In this document: in pieces, positions 42,329-51,020 of the stretch
Numbering within the stretch: position 1 is the stretch's first letter
Layout of the letters: the number at the start of each line of letters is the position of its first letter
Source: CF-46 sp042408445
Lineage (GTDB): Bacteria > Chloroflexota > Limnocylindria > Limnocylindrales > CSP1-4
DNA length: 64,000 nucleotides
Reading direction: 5' to 3'
Assembly: GCA_042408445.1 (NCBI GenBank)
Contig: JBHORC010000023.1
Coordinates: 1 to 64,000 of the forward strand
Position numbers and translations under genes: made by a program
Notes under the pieces: model-generated
What the model saw: the letters and a program-made list of their open reading frames with translations, nothing else
Told to the model about the DNA's origin: nothing
Database searches by the model: none

Positions 42329-43060
42329 ATGTCCGACGAGACCCCGACTCCGCTCCACGATCGCGTCGTCCTGATCACCGGCGCGACGGGTGCCCTCGGC
42401 CGTGTCGCCACGAGGGAGTTCGGCGCGGCAGGCGCTCGTCTCGGCCTGGTCGGCACGAACGGCGATCGACTCACGGAGGTGGCCAACGAGGCGGGGCTCG
42501 CGGCGGACCGATGGCTGCCCGCAACGGCGGACCTGCGCGTCGCGGAGGAGACGGCGGCCGCGGTCGACGCCATCGTCGAGCGGTTCGGTCGCGTCGACGT
42601 CGTCCTCCACCTGGTCGGGGGGTTCGTGCCCGGCGCGCCCGTGACGGAGCTCGATCCCGAGCAGCTCCGCTTCATGCTCGACCAGCACGTCTGGTCGACG
42701 GTCCACGTCGTTCGGGCGGTCCTGCCCGGGATGACCGATCGCGGCTGGGGCCGGATCCTCGCCGTCACGTCGTTCACGACGGTCTCGACGCCCGCGAAGG
42801 CGGCGATCTACGCCACGACGAAGGCTGCTCAGGAGACCTTCCTCCGGACGGTCGCGAAGGAGGTCGGCGGCTCCGGCGTCACCGTGAACACGGTGGCCGT
42901 GCGGGCGATCGACGCCGAGCATGCCCGCGAGCGCGACCCGAGCCCGAAGAACGCGGCGTGGACCACTCCCGAGGAGATCGTGGCGACGTTCCGGTACCTG
43001 TGCTCCGATGATGCTGAAGGCATCAACGGCGCGCGGATCCCGATGGACGGCCGGAGCTAG
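42329..43060 (+). CDS. Short-chain dehydrogenase/reductase
   Basis: A 243-residue classical SDR: VVLITGATGALGRVATREF (NAD(P) site TGxxxGxG variant with TGATGALG), VVLHLVGGF in the NNAG position, Ser of AVTSFTTVS and the catalytic Tyr/Lys of AIYATTKAAQ. The usual NAG motif is replaced by LVGG. Substrate unknown. The ATG at 42329 is used; the frame opens at 42269 but that stretch is in the divergent promoter gap. It faces the MFS gene tail to tail, the two stop codons separated by one base. Confidence 0.82.
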   Translation: MSDETPTPLHDRVVLITGATGALGRVATREFGAAGARLGLVGTNGDRLTEVANEAGLAADRWLPATADLRVAEETAAAVDAIVERFGRVDVVLHLVGGFVPGAPVTELDPEQLRFMLDQHVWSTVHVVRAVLPGMTDRGWGRILAVTSFTTVSTPAKAAIYATTKAAQETFLRTVAKEVGGSGVTVNTVAVRAIDAEHARERDPSPKNAAWTTPEEIVATFRYLCSDDAEGINGARIPMDGRS

Positions 43061-43061
43061 C

Positions 43062-44393
43062 TCAGCGCCGGGGCGGGTCCTCTGCCAGGACGGCGCCAGC
43101 GGGTCGGTCCGGCTCGACCTCGATCCCGGCCGGCGCATCCGGCGCCACGTCCGTCAGCCCGTCGTCGCCCGGCTCGGCCCGGTCCAGGTCCAGCGTGCGA
43201 AGGGTGGGCACAAGGAGGGCGGTCGCCGCGACCACCGCAAGCGTCAGCACGCCACCGCCGACGACGCTCGGCACGGTCCCGAACGCGCGCGCCGCCACGC
43301 CGCTCTCGAACGCGCCCAGCTCGTTCGATGCGCCGATGAAGATCCAGTTCACGGACGCGACCCGGCCCCGGATCCGCTCGGGCGAGAGGACGCGGAGGAT
43401 CGTGTTCCGGATGATCATGCTCACCCCGTCGGTCACGCCGGAGACGAACAACGCGACGAGCGACACCGCGAAGACCGTCGAGGCGCCGAACACGACCATG
43501 CTCACCCCGAAGCCGGCCACGCACACGAACAGCAGCGGACCGGCGTGGCGGCTCGGCGGCCGGCGGGTCGCGACGATCATCACGAGAAGCGCCCCGACCG
43601 ACGGCGCGGTCCGGAGCACGCCGAGCCCCACGGAGCCGACGTGGAGGATGTCGGTCGCGAAGATCGGCAGGAGCGCGATCGCGCCACCGAAGAACACCGC
43701 GAAGAGGTCGAGCGCCATCGAGCCGAGGAGCGCGGGCGTCCGGCGGACGTAGCGGATCCCGCCGAGCAGGCTCTGGACGAACGGCTCGCCGACGATCGGG
43801 GCAGCGACCGGCTTGGGTGCGATCGTGACCAGGCACAGGGTCGATGCGGCAAGCAGCAGCGCGATGACGCCGTACGTCGCCGGGATGCCGATCACGGCGA
43901 TCGCAATCCCGCCGGCCGCCGGGCCGATGATCGCTCCGGCCTGGCTCACCGTGCTCAGGGTCGAGACGCCACGCGCCGCGGATTCGCGGGGCACGACCTG
44001 GGCCTCGATGGCCGTGAGCGCGGGTCGTTCGAAGCCGCTGGCGATCCCGGTCGCGAAGATCACGGCGAGGATCCCGAGGAGCGTCGCGCCGGCCGCGGCC
44101 TGGGCGGCGAGGGCGATCGCGCAGATCGTGACCGCGGTGCTCGTCGCGACGACGATCGCGCGTCGCTCGCGTCGATCCGCGACGTGCCCGCCGAACAGCA
44201 CGAGGGACAGGGCGGGGATCGCCTCGACGAGCCCGAGCCAGCCGAGCGACAGGGGATCCCGGGTCAGCTCGTAGACCTGGAACGCGACCACCGTGGCGAG
44301 CGCGCTGACCGCCAGCGCGTTCGTCGTCCGCGCGCCGAGCAGCGCCCGGAACTCCGGCAGCTGGAGAAGGGAGGCGTCGCTGGGCTCGGGCAC
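43062..44393 (-). CDS. MFS transporter
   Basis: A 443-residue permease with 12 predicted helices, belonging to the MFS_3/enterobactin exporter-like group. It shows FGGHVADRRERRAI (the MFS loop 2-3 G-x-x-x-D-R-x-x-R-R signature), ALTAIEAQVVPRE, SQAGAIIGPAAGGI and IRNTILRVLSPERIRGRVASVN. It likely exports a small molecule or drug using the proton gradient. The start is GTG at 44393 (PEPSDASLLQLPEF), close to the usual distance from helix 1. A 12-bp hairpin separates it from the cupredoxin operon. Confidence 0.85.
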   Translation of the reverse strand: MPEPSDASLLQLPEFRALLGARTTNALAVSALATVVAFQVYELTRDPLSLGWLGLVEAIPALSLVLFGGHVADRRERRAIVVATSTAVTICAIALAAQAAAGATLLGILAVIFATGIASGFERPALTAIEAQVVPRESAARGVSTLSTVSQAGAIIGPAAGGIAIAVIGIPATYGVIALLLAASTLCLVTIAPKPVAAPIVGEPFVQSLLGGIRYVRRTPALLGSMALDLFAVFFGGAIALLPIFATDILHVGSVGLGVLRTAPSVGALLVMIVATRRPPSRHAGPLLFVCVAGFGVSMVVFGASTVFAVSLVALFVSGVTDGVSMIIRNTILRVLSPERIRGRVASVNWIFIGASNELGAFESGVAARAFGTVPSVVGGGVLTLAVVAATALLVPTLRTLDLDRAEPGDDGLTDVAPDAPAGIEVEPDRPAGAVLAEDPPRR

Positions 44394-44423
44394 CGGCGGA
44401 TGGTAGGTCAGACGGGCAGCGGA

Positions 44424-44450
44424 AGCGCCCGCCGGCAACCGGCGGGCGCT
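44424..44450 (-). terminator. Strong hairpin after the cupredoxin operon
   Basis: AGCGCCCGCCGG and CCGGCGGGCGCT form a perfect 12-bp stem around the loop CAA, 20 bases after the cupredoxin stop and before the MFS gene on the same strand. It has no U-tract but is the strongest stem seen in the window. Confidence 0.6.
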
Positions 44451-44470
44451 CCATGCGAGGGCGAGGTCCG

Positions 44471-44839
44471 TCAGGGCGCGACCGTCACGGAGCCTTTCAT
44501 GTTCTGGGGGTGGAGATGGCACTGGTAGGAGAACGTGCCGGCCGACGGGAACGTGAAGGTCACGGATTGCCCCGGCTGCATCTCTATCGGACCGTTCGGC
44601 AACCCGCCGTCGAGGAACTGCACGGAGTGGGTGAAGTGGTCGTGGTTCGTCCACGTGACCGTGTCGCCCGGATGGACGGAGATCGCGGCGGGGGCGAACC
44701 GGTACGAGGCCGGGAGGTCGACCGTCGTCGTCGCCACCGGCGACGCGTTCGAGCCGCCGGTGGCGCTCGAGCAGCCGGTCAGGGCGGTCGCCGCGACGAC
44801 GGCGAGGATCAGGCCCGCCGCTCGAGCCATCGGGGTCAT
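44471..44839 (-). CDS. Cupredoxin (plastocyanin-like) lipoprotein
   Basis: A 122-residue blue-copper protein. The signal sequence has a lipobox, VVAATALTGC (Cys23), so it is lipid-anchored outside the membrane. Copper ligands appear as His71 in FTHSVQF and Cys107/His110/Met114 in YQCHLHPQNM, the plastocyanin/azurin pattern. It shuttles electrons to a periplasmic or surface acceptor. It lies one base after the preceding membrane gene of the same operon, which is divergent from a cysteine-rich regulator. A downstream hairpin ends the transcript. Confidence 0.9.
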   Translation of the reverse strand: MTPMARAAGLILAVVAATALTGCSSATGGSNASPVATTTVDLPASYRFAPAAISVHPGDTVTWTNHDHFTHSVQFLDGGLPNGPIEMQPGQSVTFTFPSAGTFSYQCHLHPQNMKGSVTVAP

Positions 44840-44840
44840 G

Positions 44841-45146
44841 TCAGGCACGACCCCCAACCGATGAGCGATCCAGGATCGTCCGGGTCGCGGCGACAAAGAC
44901 GAGCACGAAGGCGAGCAGGTCGAGGACTTCGCTGATCGTGTGGGCGAAGAGGAAGACCGTCCAGTCGAGGTGGTAGGTCATGTAGCTGATCTCGGCGAGC
45001 GCGAACAGCGAGAATGCCCAGCCGAGCGTCTGGGCGCCGGCACCGAACGACCGCCAGGCGAAGTACGCGCCGATTGCGAACAGGATCACGTGGATGGCCA
45101 GAAACCCGATCGGGGGGATCTGGTTGACGAAGTCACCGAAGGGCAT
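44841..45146 (-). CDS. Small membrane protein of the cupredoxin operon
   Basis: A 101-residue protein with three hydrophobic segments (IGFLAIHVILFAIGAYFAW; LGWAFSLFALAEISYMTY; LDLLAFVLVFVAATRT) and several His/Tyr. It resembles small quinone- or heme-associated membrane proteins, but no signature is clear. Start ATG 45146 lies 14 bases inside the preceding gene. Confidence 0.62.
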   Translation of the reverse strand: MPFGDFVNQIPPIGFLAIHVILFAIGAYFAWRSFGAGAQTLGWAFSLFALAEISYMTYHLDWTVFLFAHTISEVLDLLAFVLVFVAATRTILDRSSVGGRA

Positions 45147-45405
45147 CTCGATCGCTCCTTTTCGGCCGGTCCGTCCGGCTGGATTGGCGGACCCCGTCGG
45201 CGACGACGCCGACGAGGCCCATGACCATTCCGACGAGGACGACGAGGTGCGCCGCGTGCTCTCCGAGCGTGAACCCGGCCGCTGCCCCGGGTGCCGCGAA
45301 CGAGTGCTCGGCGAGGTCGAAGACCAGGCCGAACCCGATCGTCGCTGCTCCGAGCTTCGTCAGCCCGGGGACGTGCTGGGCGGGTCGCTGAGCGGGATCG
45401 AGCAT
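45133..45405 (-). CDS. Small membrane protein, first gene of the cupredoxin operon
   Basis: A 90-residue protein starting MLDPAQRPAQHVPGLTKLG, with two hydrophobic segments (LGAATIGFGLVFDLAEHS; AAHLVVLVGMVMGLVGVVADGV) containing His in EHS and EHAAHL that could bind a metal or heme. No family recognised. It is the first gene behind the minus-strand promoter at 45447-45474. Its 3' end overlaps the next gene by 14 bases. Confidence 0.6.
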   Translation of the reverse strand: MLDPAQRPAQHVPGLTKLGAATIGFGLVFDLAEHSFAAPGAAAGFTLGEHAAHLVVLVGMVMGLVGVVADGVRQSSRTDRPKRSDRDALR

Positions 45406-45446
45406 GGCCTGCGTGCCTCTCGCGTCTCTATCGTTAACAGCGGCTA

Positions 45447-45474
45447 TGATTAGACGAGATGCACGGCCTGTCAA
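45447..45474 (-). promoter_or_regulatory. Promoter of the cupredoxin operon in the divergent region
   Basis: On the minus strand TTGACA (45474-45469) is followed after 16 bases by TAATCA (45452-45447), a good sigma-70 match, 42 bases before the ATG at 45405. The regulator at 45515 is transcribed away from it, so an operator for it is likely in or beside this promoter. Confidence 0.6.
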
Positions 45475-45514
45475 CTGTTTCGTCAGTCGACACGTGCGAT
45501 AGAGTCGAGGAACG

Positions 45515-46180
45515 ATGAACGACGACGCCCTCGAACGACTCGCGCCCCTCGCCGACCGCGTTCGGCGAGCGCTCTACAGCTTCGTGGTCGCACAGGCGCA
45601 GCCGGTCGACCGCGATTCCGCCGCTGCCGGGACGGGGATCGGCAGGGCACTCGCCGCGTTCCATCTCGATCGGCTCGTCGCGGCCGGATTGCTGTCCGCC
45701 GAGTACCACCGTCGCAGCGGCCGGACGGGACCCGGCGCCGGACGGCCCGCGAAGTTCTACGCGCGGCGGGCCGGCAACGAGGTGGCGGTGTCGCTGCCCC
45801 AACGGGACTACGACGAGGTCGCGGAGATCCTCGCCGAGGCCGTGGAGGCCTCGGACACGGCCGAGGCGGCTGCGCTCGATGCGGCACGCCGCCGCGGTCG
45901 ACAGGTCGCGGACGAGGCACGCGCGGCCAGTGACGCGCCGGCTCTTGTGGACACGCTTGCGACCCGCGGCTATGAACCGTTCGTCGATTCGGCCGGCGTC
46001 GTCCGCCTCCGGAACTGCCCCTTCGATCGGCTCGCGAACGATCATCGGAGCCTGACCTGCTCGCTCAACCTGGCGATGCTCTCCGCCCTCGGCGAGGAGT
46101 TGGAGCCGGGGAGGATGGAGGCGACACCGCAGCGACCCGACGAGTCGTGCTGCGTCGCGTTCGTGCCCCGACCGGCCTGA
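45515..46180 (+). CDS. HTH regulator with four-cysteine (SufR-like) sensor domain
   Basis: A 221-residue regulator. The N-terminal winged helix (DRVRRALYSFVV through FHLDRLVAAGLLSAEYHRRSG) is followed by GAGRPAKFYARR, the typical wing. The C-terminal domain has Cys168 in RLRNCPFDRLANDHRSLTC, Cys182, and Cys212-Cys213 in DESCCVAF. This spacing matches the Fe-S-binding cysteines of SufR-type repressors in cyanobacteria and actinomycetes. It probably senses redox, O2 or Fe-S status and controls the divergent cupredoxin operon. ATG 45515 is preceded by GAGG. Neighbouring suf genes are absent. Confidence 0.8.
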   Translation: MNDDALERLAPLADRVRRALYSFVVAQAQPVDRDSAAAGTGIGRALAAFHLDRLVAAGLLSAEYHRRSGRTGPGAGRPAKFYARRAGNEVAVSLPQRDYDEVAEILAEAVEASDTAEAAALDAARRRGRQVADEARAASDAPALVDTLATRGYEPFVDSAGVVRLRNCPFDRLANDHRSLTCSLNLAMLSALGEELEPGRMEATPQRPDESCCVAFVPRPA

Positions 46181-46336
46181 TCAGGTCGGCACTCCGCCGG
46201 CGGCTGCTCAACGGCGCGTCACCGTCGCCTCACCCGCCCTCGCGCTCTTCGCCCGGGAACGGGAACCGCAGGCCGGTTGCCACCGTCTCCGGCCGATTGC
46301 GGTGCCTGCCGCGGTTCCTGCGTGTCCGGAGCTCTC

Positions 46337-47332
46337 ATGTCCGCTCGACCCGTCCGCCAGTCCATCCTCCTCGCGTCCGTTGCCGCGTTGGCCGTCGCCG
46401 CCGCGGCATGCAGCGCGACACCGGGACCGTCTCCGTCGTCCGCACCGCCTGCGGCCAGCCCGTCCGGATCGACCTCCAGCCCGCAGACGCCGAGCGCGTC
46501 GGCCGAGCCCTCCAAGGTCGAGGCCAGCCTCCTCCTGGAGGTCACCTCCGAAGGCGGGTTCATCAACCCGGTCGCGAACCTGAACGCGCTGCCTGTCGTC
46601 GAGGTCTACACCGACGGCCGGATCCTCACGCCGGCACCCCAGGACGCGATCGCCCCGGGTCCGCTCCTGCCGACGGTCGACGTCCGAAGCGTGGGATCGG
46701 CCGGTGCCACCGCCATCGCGGCGGCGATTCATGCCGCCGGCCTGGACGTGCCCGCGACTGCCGGTCCGGGTGTTCCCGGCGACTCCGGCACGGACGTGTT
46801 CACGGTCACGATCGACGGGCAGACGACCGAGACGCGGCTGTCCGGCAACGGTCCGGGCATCGGCGAGCCGGGCGGCCCGGTGATCGGCGGCGTGGGGTCC
46901 GGACGGAGCATGGACCCGAGCGCTGCCGGCGCGGGAGCCAGTGCCGGCAGCGACGCGGAGCGGGCCGCGGCGTTCGCCCTCCTGGCGCGGCTGCTCGACC
47001 CAGGGGAGACCTGGGGCGCGGCCGCATCGGCGCCGACGCGCTACGTCCCCGCCGGCTATCGCCTGTTCGCTGCACCCGCGTCGCCCTCAGGAGGACCGTC
47101 GACACCGGGGTCCGTCGCGTGGCCGCTCGCGACGCCACTCGCCGAGTTCGGTTCGCCGGCGCAGCCGGACCGCGGAGTTCCCGGCCTTCGCCAGGGAGCG
47201 GTCCTCGGCGCAGACGCCGCGACCGTCGCGCCCCTCCTCTCCGCCGCAACGCAGGACACGACCTTCTCGTCCGGTGGATCGTCGTGGACGCTCTACGTCC
47301 GGCCGCTGCTCCCGGACGAGCTGGCGGGCTGA
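46337..47332 (+). CDS. Secreted lipoprotein of unknown function
   Basis: A 331-residue protein. The signal sequence LASVAALAVAAAAC with Cys is a lipobox, followed by a long Ser/Pro/Ala linker. The main domain (about 60-331) has LLLEVTSEGGFINPVANLNALPVVEVYTDGR and a repeated Thr/Asp beta pattern, and ends with WTLYVRPLLPDEL. No family is recognised. It lies 49 bases before the DoxX-Rieske gene on the same strand. The ATG at 46337 is used; the frame opens at 46277. Confidence 0.68.
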   Translation: MSARPVRQSILLASVAALAVAAAACSATPGPSPSSAPPAASPSGSTSSPQTPSASAEPSKVEASLLLEVTSEGGFINPVANLNALPVVEVYTDGRILTPAPQDAIAPGPLLPTVDVRSVGSAGATAIAAAIHAAGLDVPATAGPGVPGDSGTDVFTVTIDGQTTETRLSGNGPGIGEPGGPVIGGVGSGRSMDPSAAGAGASAGSDAERAAAFALLARLLDPGETWGAAASAPTRYVPAGYRLFAAPASPSGGPSTPGSVAWPLATPLAEFGSPAQPDRGVPGLRQGAVLGADAATVAPLLSAATQDTTFSSGGSSWTLYVRPLLPDELAG

Positions 47333-47381
47333 GGCGAGCCGCAGGAGGCCCGAGGCGAGCCGTCGGCGCACAATCGCCGGG

Positions 47382-48470
47382 ATGAGGGGTCGTTTCAGCC
47401 AGCCGTCCGTCGCCGCGGTCGCCCTCGCCCCGCTCCGGTTCTTCCTCGGCGGCACGTTCGTCTACGCGGGCCTCGACAAGCTCCTCGACCCGCGCTTCTT
47501 CGACCCCGCGAGCGCCGCCTCGATCCAGGCCCAGATGCTCGTGTTCACCCGCGTCTCGCCGATCGGTGGCCTCGTCCGGCTCGGCCAGCCGCTTGCGGTT
47601 CCGATCGGCCTGGCGATCGCATTTGCCGAAATCGCCGTCGGGATCGGCGCGCTCACCGGCCTGGCGTTCCGTCTTGCCGCGTCGGTCGGCGCAGCCCTCG
47701 CGATCCTGTTCTTCCTCACGGCGTCCTGGTCGACGCACCCCTTCTACTACGGGCCGGACCTGCCGGTCGCCGCCGGCTGGATCACGCTCGCGTTGACGGG
47801 TCACGGCGGTGTCCTGATCGCGCGGCGCCTGATCGATTCGGTGGGGCCGGTGGCGACGCCTCCGGCCGCGCCGCCGGGAACCGCGAGCCCGACATCCGCC
47901 GTCGCCCGGGCGCATCCCGCCGTCGCCGCCGATCGTCCTGCGCTCGAGGGCCGCCGAGCCATTCTCCAGGCCGGGCTGCTCGGACTCCTCGCCCTGGTCG
48001 CCGGATCCCTCGCCGTCCCGTTCCGGACGGCGGCTCCCGAAGAGGACCTGGACAGCCAGGCTCCCGGGCCCTCGCCGGCCGCCAGCCCGGTCGCGTCGGC
48101 ACCCGGAGCGAGCGCAGGTGCCTCCGGAGCGATCGGAGCCCGCATCGCCACGACCGCCGAGCTGCTCCGGTCCGGGGCGAAGGCCTTCACCGTTCCATTC
48201 ACCGCGGCGGCGCCGCTGCCGGCCGGCGACCCGGGTGTGGTCGTGCGGCTCGCCGACGGCTCGTTCGTTGCCTTCGACGCGACGTGCACCCACGCCGGCT
48301 GCCGCGTCGAGTGGGACCGCCAGGATCAGGTGCTCGTCTGCCCGTGCCATGGCGCCGTCTTCGACCCCGCGGCGGACGGCGCGGCAGTCGATGGCCCGAC
48401 GAACGAGCCCCTCGCTCGGCTCCCGATCTCCGTCGACGCGACGACCGGAACGATCACCCTTCGCGGCTGA
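47382..48470 (+). CDS. DoxX-like membrane protein fused to a Rieske [2Fe-2S] domain
   Basis: A 362-residue fusion. Residues about 12-150 are a four-helix DoxX/DoxD-type membrane domain (LRFFLGGTFVYAGLDKLLDPRFF). A hydrophobic segment (AILQAGLLGLLALVAGSLAV, about 192-211) leads to a Ser/Pro/Ala linker and a C-terminal Rieske domain (about 275-362) with CTHAGC (Cys302, His304) and VCPCHG (Cys320, His323). DoxD is a thiosulfate:quinone oxidoreductase subunit, so electron flow from a sulfur compound through the cluster is possible. This is inference. No second Dox subunit is nearby. Confidence 0.86.
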   Translation: MRGRFSQPSVAAVALAPLRFFLGGTFVYAGLDKLLDPRFFDPASAASIQAQMLVFTRVSPIGGLVRLGQPLAVPIGLAIAFAEIAVGIGALTGLAFRLAASVGAALAILFFLTASWSTHPFYYGPDLPVAAGWITLALTGHGGVLIARRLIDSVGPVATPPAAPPGTASPTSAVARAHPAVAADRPALEGRRAILQAGLLGLLALVAGSLAVPFRTAAPEEDLDSQAPGPSPAASPVASAPGASAGASGAIGARIATTAELLRSGAKAFTVPFTAAAPLPAGDPGVVVRLADGSFVAFDATCTHAGCRVEWDRQDQVLVCPCHGAVFDPAADGAAVDGPTNEPLARLPISVDATTGTITLRG

Positions 48471-48609
48471 GCGGCCGGCCGCGTCGCCCGTCGAGGGATC
48501 CGTGGCTGGACGAGCGAACTGCGACGAATCGTTGACGTCGCGTTGATTCCTGCCCCGGGACCCGGGCGATATGGTGCCTCCACCGATCGCGTGCCCGGAG
48601 GAGGATCCC

Positions 48610-50412
48610 GTGCTGCACTCCCGTCGCCCGCTCCGCGCCATCCTCGCGACCCTGCCCCTGCTGTCGCTCGCGCTCCTGTCGGCCGGTCCTGTCGATGCGG
48701 ACTCCGGCAAGGCGCCGCTCGGCGGCTTCAAGCACCTCGTGGTCATCTACGAGGAGAACCACAGCTTCGACAACCTGTACGGCCAGTGGGGGTCCGTGGC
48801 CGGGCAGCACGTCCAGGGCCTGTCCGACGCGCGGGCGTCGCACCGGATTCAGGTCTCGCAGACGGGCGAGCCGTACACCTGCCTGAAGCAGCTCGACGTC
48901 AACCTCGACACGGATTTCGCTGGCAGCACGACACCGGCGTTCCCGGCGAACTCGCTCTCGAAGCGGTCGAGCTGCAACCCGGAGACCGTCACGTTCCCGG
49001 ACGGCTCGACGACGACGTACACGAGCCATTTCCGGAACGCGCCGTTCAATATCGATCGCTACATCCCGGCGGACGCGACCACCTGCCCGCGCCCGAACCA
49101 GGAGTTCAGCTTCCCGAACGGGATCATGGACGGCGCGATCAATCCCGCGACCGGTCAGACCTACGGGACCGAGGGCGGCTGCACCCGGGACCTCGTTCAC
49201 AAGTTCTACCAGGAGCAGTACCAGCTCAACGGTGGTGCGCAGAACCGGTACGTCACGGGCAGCGATGCCGTCGGGACCGTCATGGGCACCTACGACACGA
49301 AGGCGCTCCCGATCTATCGCTATCTCCACGCCGGCAACGCGCCGAACTACGTCATCGCCGATCGCTTCTTCCAGGCCGCGTTCGGTGGCTCGTACCTGAA
49401 CCACCAGTACCTGATCGGCGCCCAGCCGCTCCTCTGGCCCAGCGCTCCCACCGCCCAGCACGCCGTCCTCGACTCGTCCGGGATCCCGCACGCCTACCCG
49501 CTGCTCAAGCCGGATCGCGCCGTCGTCGACGGCCCGGTGACCCAGGCCTGCGGGACGGCGACCACCGTCGCAGGCCTCGCCTGCGGGGACTGGGCCGTCA
49601 ACACGCTCCAGCCGCCGTGGGAGCCGCAGGGCATGTTCGGTGCACCCGAGCCGGCGACGGACGACACGCATGTCGCACTGAACATCGGCGACCGGATGAG
49701 CGACGCCGGGATCAGCTGGGCCTGGTACGCGGGCGGCTGGGACAACGCGGCGGGCATCGTGAACGGGCCCGGCTGGACGAACGGCTCGACAGCGGGCGTC
49801 TGCGGCGATCCGAACGTCTCGGCCACGGACAAGCAGTACCCGTACTGCCCCGACTCGAGCTTCCAGTTCCACCATCAGCCGTTCAACTACTTCAGCCGGT
49901 ATGCGCCGGGCACGACGGATCGCGCCACGCACCTGCGCGACGAGGTCGAGTTCATCTCTGCGGCGAAGCACGGCAGGCTGCCGCAGGTCAGCTTCGTGAA
50001 GCCGCTCGGCAACGAGAACGAGCACCCCGGCTACTCGAGTGAGCCGAATGGCAGCGACCACCTCGTCGACCTGATCAAGGCGATCGAGTCGGGGCCGCAG
50101 GCGAAGAGCACGCTGATCGTCGTCACGTACGACGAGTTCGGCGGCCAGTGGGATCACGTCTCGCCGCCAGGGCTCGGCACGCGCGGGGCGCACGACGCGT
50201 TCGGGCCTGGCACCCGGATCCCGGCGCTCTTCATCTCGAAGGGCTTCCGCTCGTCCGGCGTGGACCACGGTGTCTACGACACGACGTCGATCATGGCGAC
50301 GATTGAGCACCAGTTCGGGCTGGCACCCGTCGAGGCTCGCGGTGATGTCGTGCCGCGCGATCGACTCGTCAATGACCTCCGGAGCGTCGTCGCCCGTGGG
50401 CGGCGCCACTGA
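48610..50412 (+). CDS. Secreted phosphoesterase of the phospholipase C/acid phosphatase family
   Basis: A 600-residue exported protein of the PF04185 phosphoesterase family. Signal peptide LRAILATLPLLSLALLSAG. The catalytic start is HLVVIYEENHSFDNLYG (Glu-Asn metal site), with later NENEHPGYSSEPNGSDHLVDLI and VTYDEFGGQWDHVSPPG supplying further metal ligands. Members hydrolyse phospholipids or phosphate esters outside the cell. The start is GTG at 48610, preceded by GGAGGAGG at optimal distance, which decides it over the earlier ATG at 48571. Confidence 0.9.
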   Translation: MLHSRRPLRAILATLPLLSLALLSAGPVDADSGKAPLGGFKHLVVIYEENHSFDNLYGQWGSVAGQHVQGLSDARASHRIQVSQTGEPYTCLKQLDVNLDTDFAGSTTPAFPANSLSKRSSCNPETVTFPDGSTTTYTSHFRNAPFNIDRYIPADATTCPRPNQEFSFPNGIMDGAINPATGQTYGTEGGCTRDLVHKFYQEQYQLNGGAQNRYVTGSDAVGTVMGTYDTKALPIYRYLHAGNAPNYVIADRFFQAAFGGSYLNHQYLIGAQPLLWPSAPTAQHAVLDSSGIPHAYPLLKPDRAVVDGPVTQACGTATTVAGLACGDWAVNTLQPPWEPQGMFGAPEPATDDTHVALNIGDRMSDAGISWAWYAGGWDNAAGIVNGPGWTNGSTAGVCGDPNVSATDKQYPYCPDSSFQFHHQPFNYFSRYAPGTTDRATHLRDEVEFISAAKHGRLPQVSFVKPLGNENEHPGYSSEPNGSDHLVDLIKAIESGPQAKSTLIVVTYDEFGGQWDHVSPPGLGTRGAHDAFGPGTRIPALFISKGFRSSGVDHGVYDTTSIMATIEHQFGLAPVEARGDVVPRDRLVNDLRSVVARGRRH

Positions 50413-50425
50413 GGTCGCGTGCCCG

Positions 50426-50459
50426 GTCCCGTCGTGGCGGGGTGGGGCGGCGACGGGAC
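50426..50459 (+). terminator. Hairpin after the phosphoesterase gene
   Basis: GTCCCGTCG (50426-50434) and CGACGGGAC (50451-50459) pair perfectly over 9 bp around a G-rich 16-base loop, 13 bases after the stop. No U-tract follows. Confidence 0.5.
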
Positions 50460-50505
50460 GATCGGGGCGTTGACGAGGCAGGCGTGACACCGCGACTGTC
50501 CGTCC

Positions 50506-50970
50506 ATGAGCTGGTCGAAGCGAATCGCGCTTGCCGCCGGGATCGTGCTGGTCGGCACCTACCTCGCACTGTTCTTCGGGCCGCAGGTTCCGCCCTGCCT
50601 CGGGCCGCTCGGCGTGACGATGGTCCAGTGCGCCAGCGTGACGGGGATCGTCCCGACGTCCGGACCAGGGCCGGTCATCTTCGGGCTGTCGGTCGCCCTC
50701 GCCGTCGTCGTTCTCGTGCCTGCCCGACTGCTGCGACATCGGGAGGTCATCCTCGGAGCGGCCGCTGCGGCGATTGCCGGAGCGTTTGCCTACCTGACGC
50801 GGCGACCCTTGACCCTGGACGGCTTCGACTCAGGCGGACGCTGGCTGTCCGTTGCCCTTCCGCTCGACGTCAGCGATGTGCTGCTGGCGGTAATTCTCGG
50901 AGCGACGGCCGGCGCGGTGGCCGTGGCCGGCGCCCTGGCGCTGATCTCCCGGCGGCGCACGAGCGCCTGA
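50506..50970 (+). CDS. Small membrane protein, unknown
   Basis: A 154-residue protein with four hydrophobic segments (IALAAGIVLVGTYLALFFG; VIFGLSVALAVVVLVPA; VILGAAAAAIAGAFAYL; VLLAVILGATAGAVAVAGALALI) separated by short loops. No family recognised. It is between the phosphoesterase and the ParB-like gene. Confidence 0.62.
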   Translation: MSWSKRIALAAGIVLVGTYLALFFGPQVPPCLGPLGVTMVQCASVTGIVPTSGPGPVIFGLSVALAVVVLVPARLLRHREVILGAAAAAIAGAFAYLTRRPLTLDGFDSGGRWLSVALPLDVSDVLLAVILGATAGAVAVAGALALISRRRTSA

Positions 50971-51020
50971 GCGAGCATCGTCGCGAGCGGTCCTTCGGCC
51001 ATTCGGCTGATCATTAGCGC

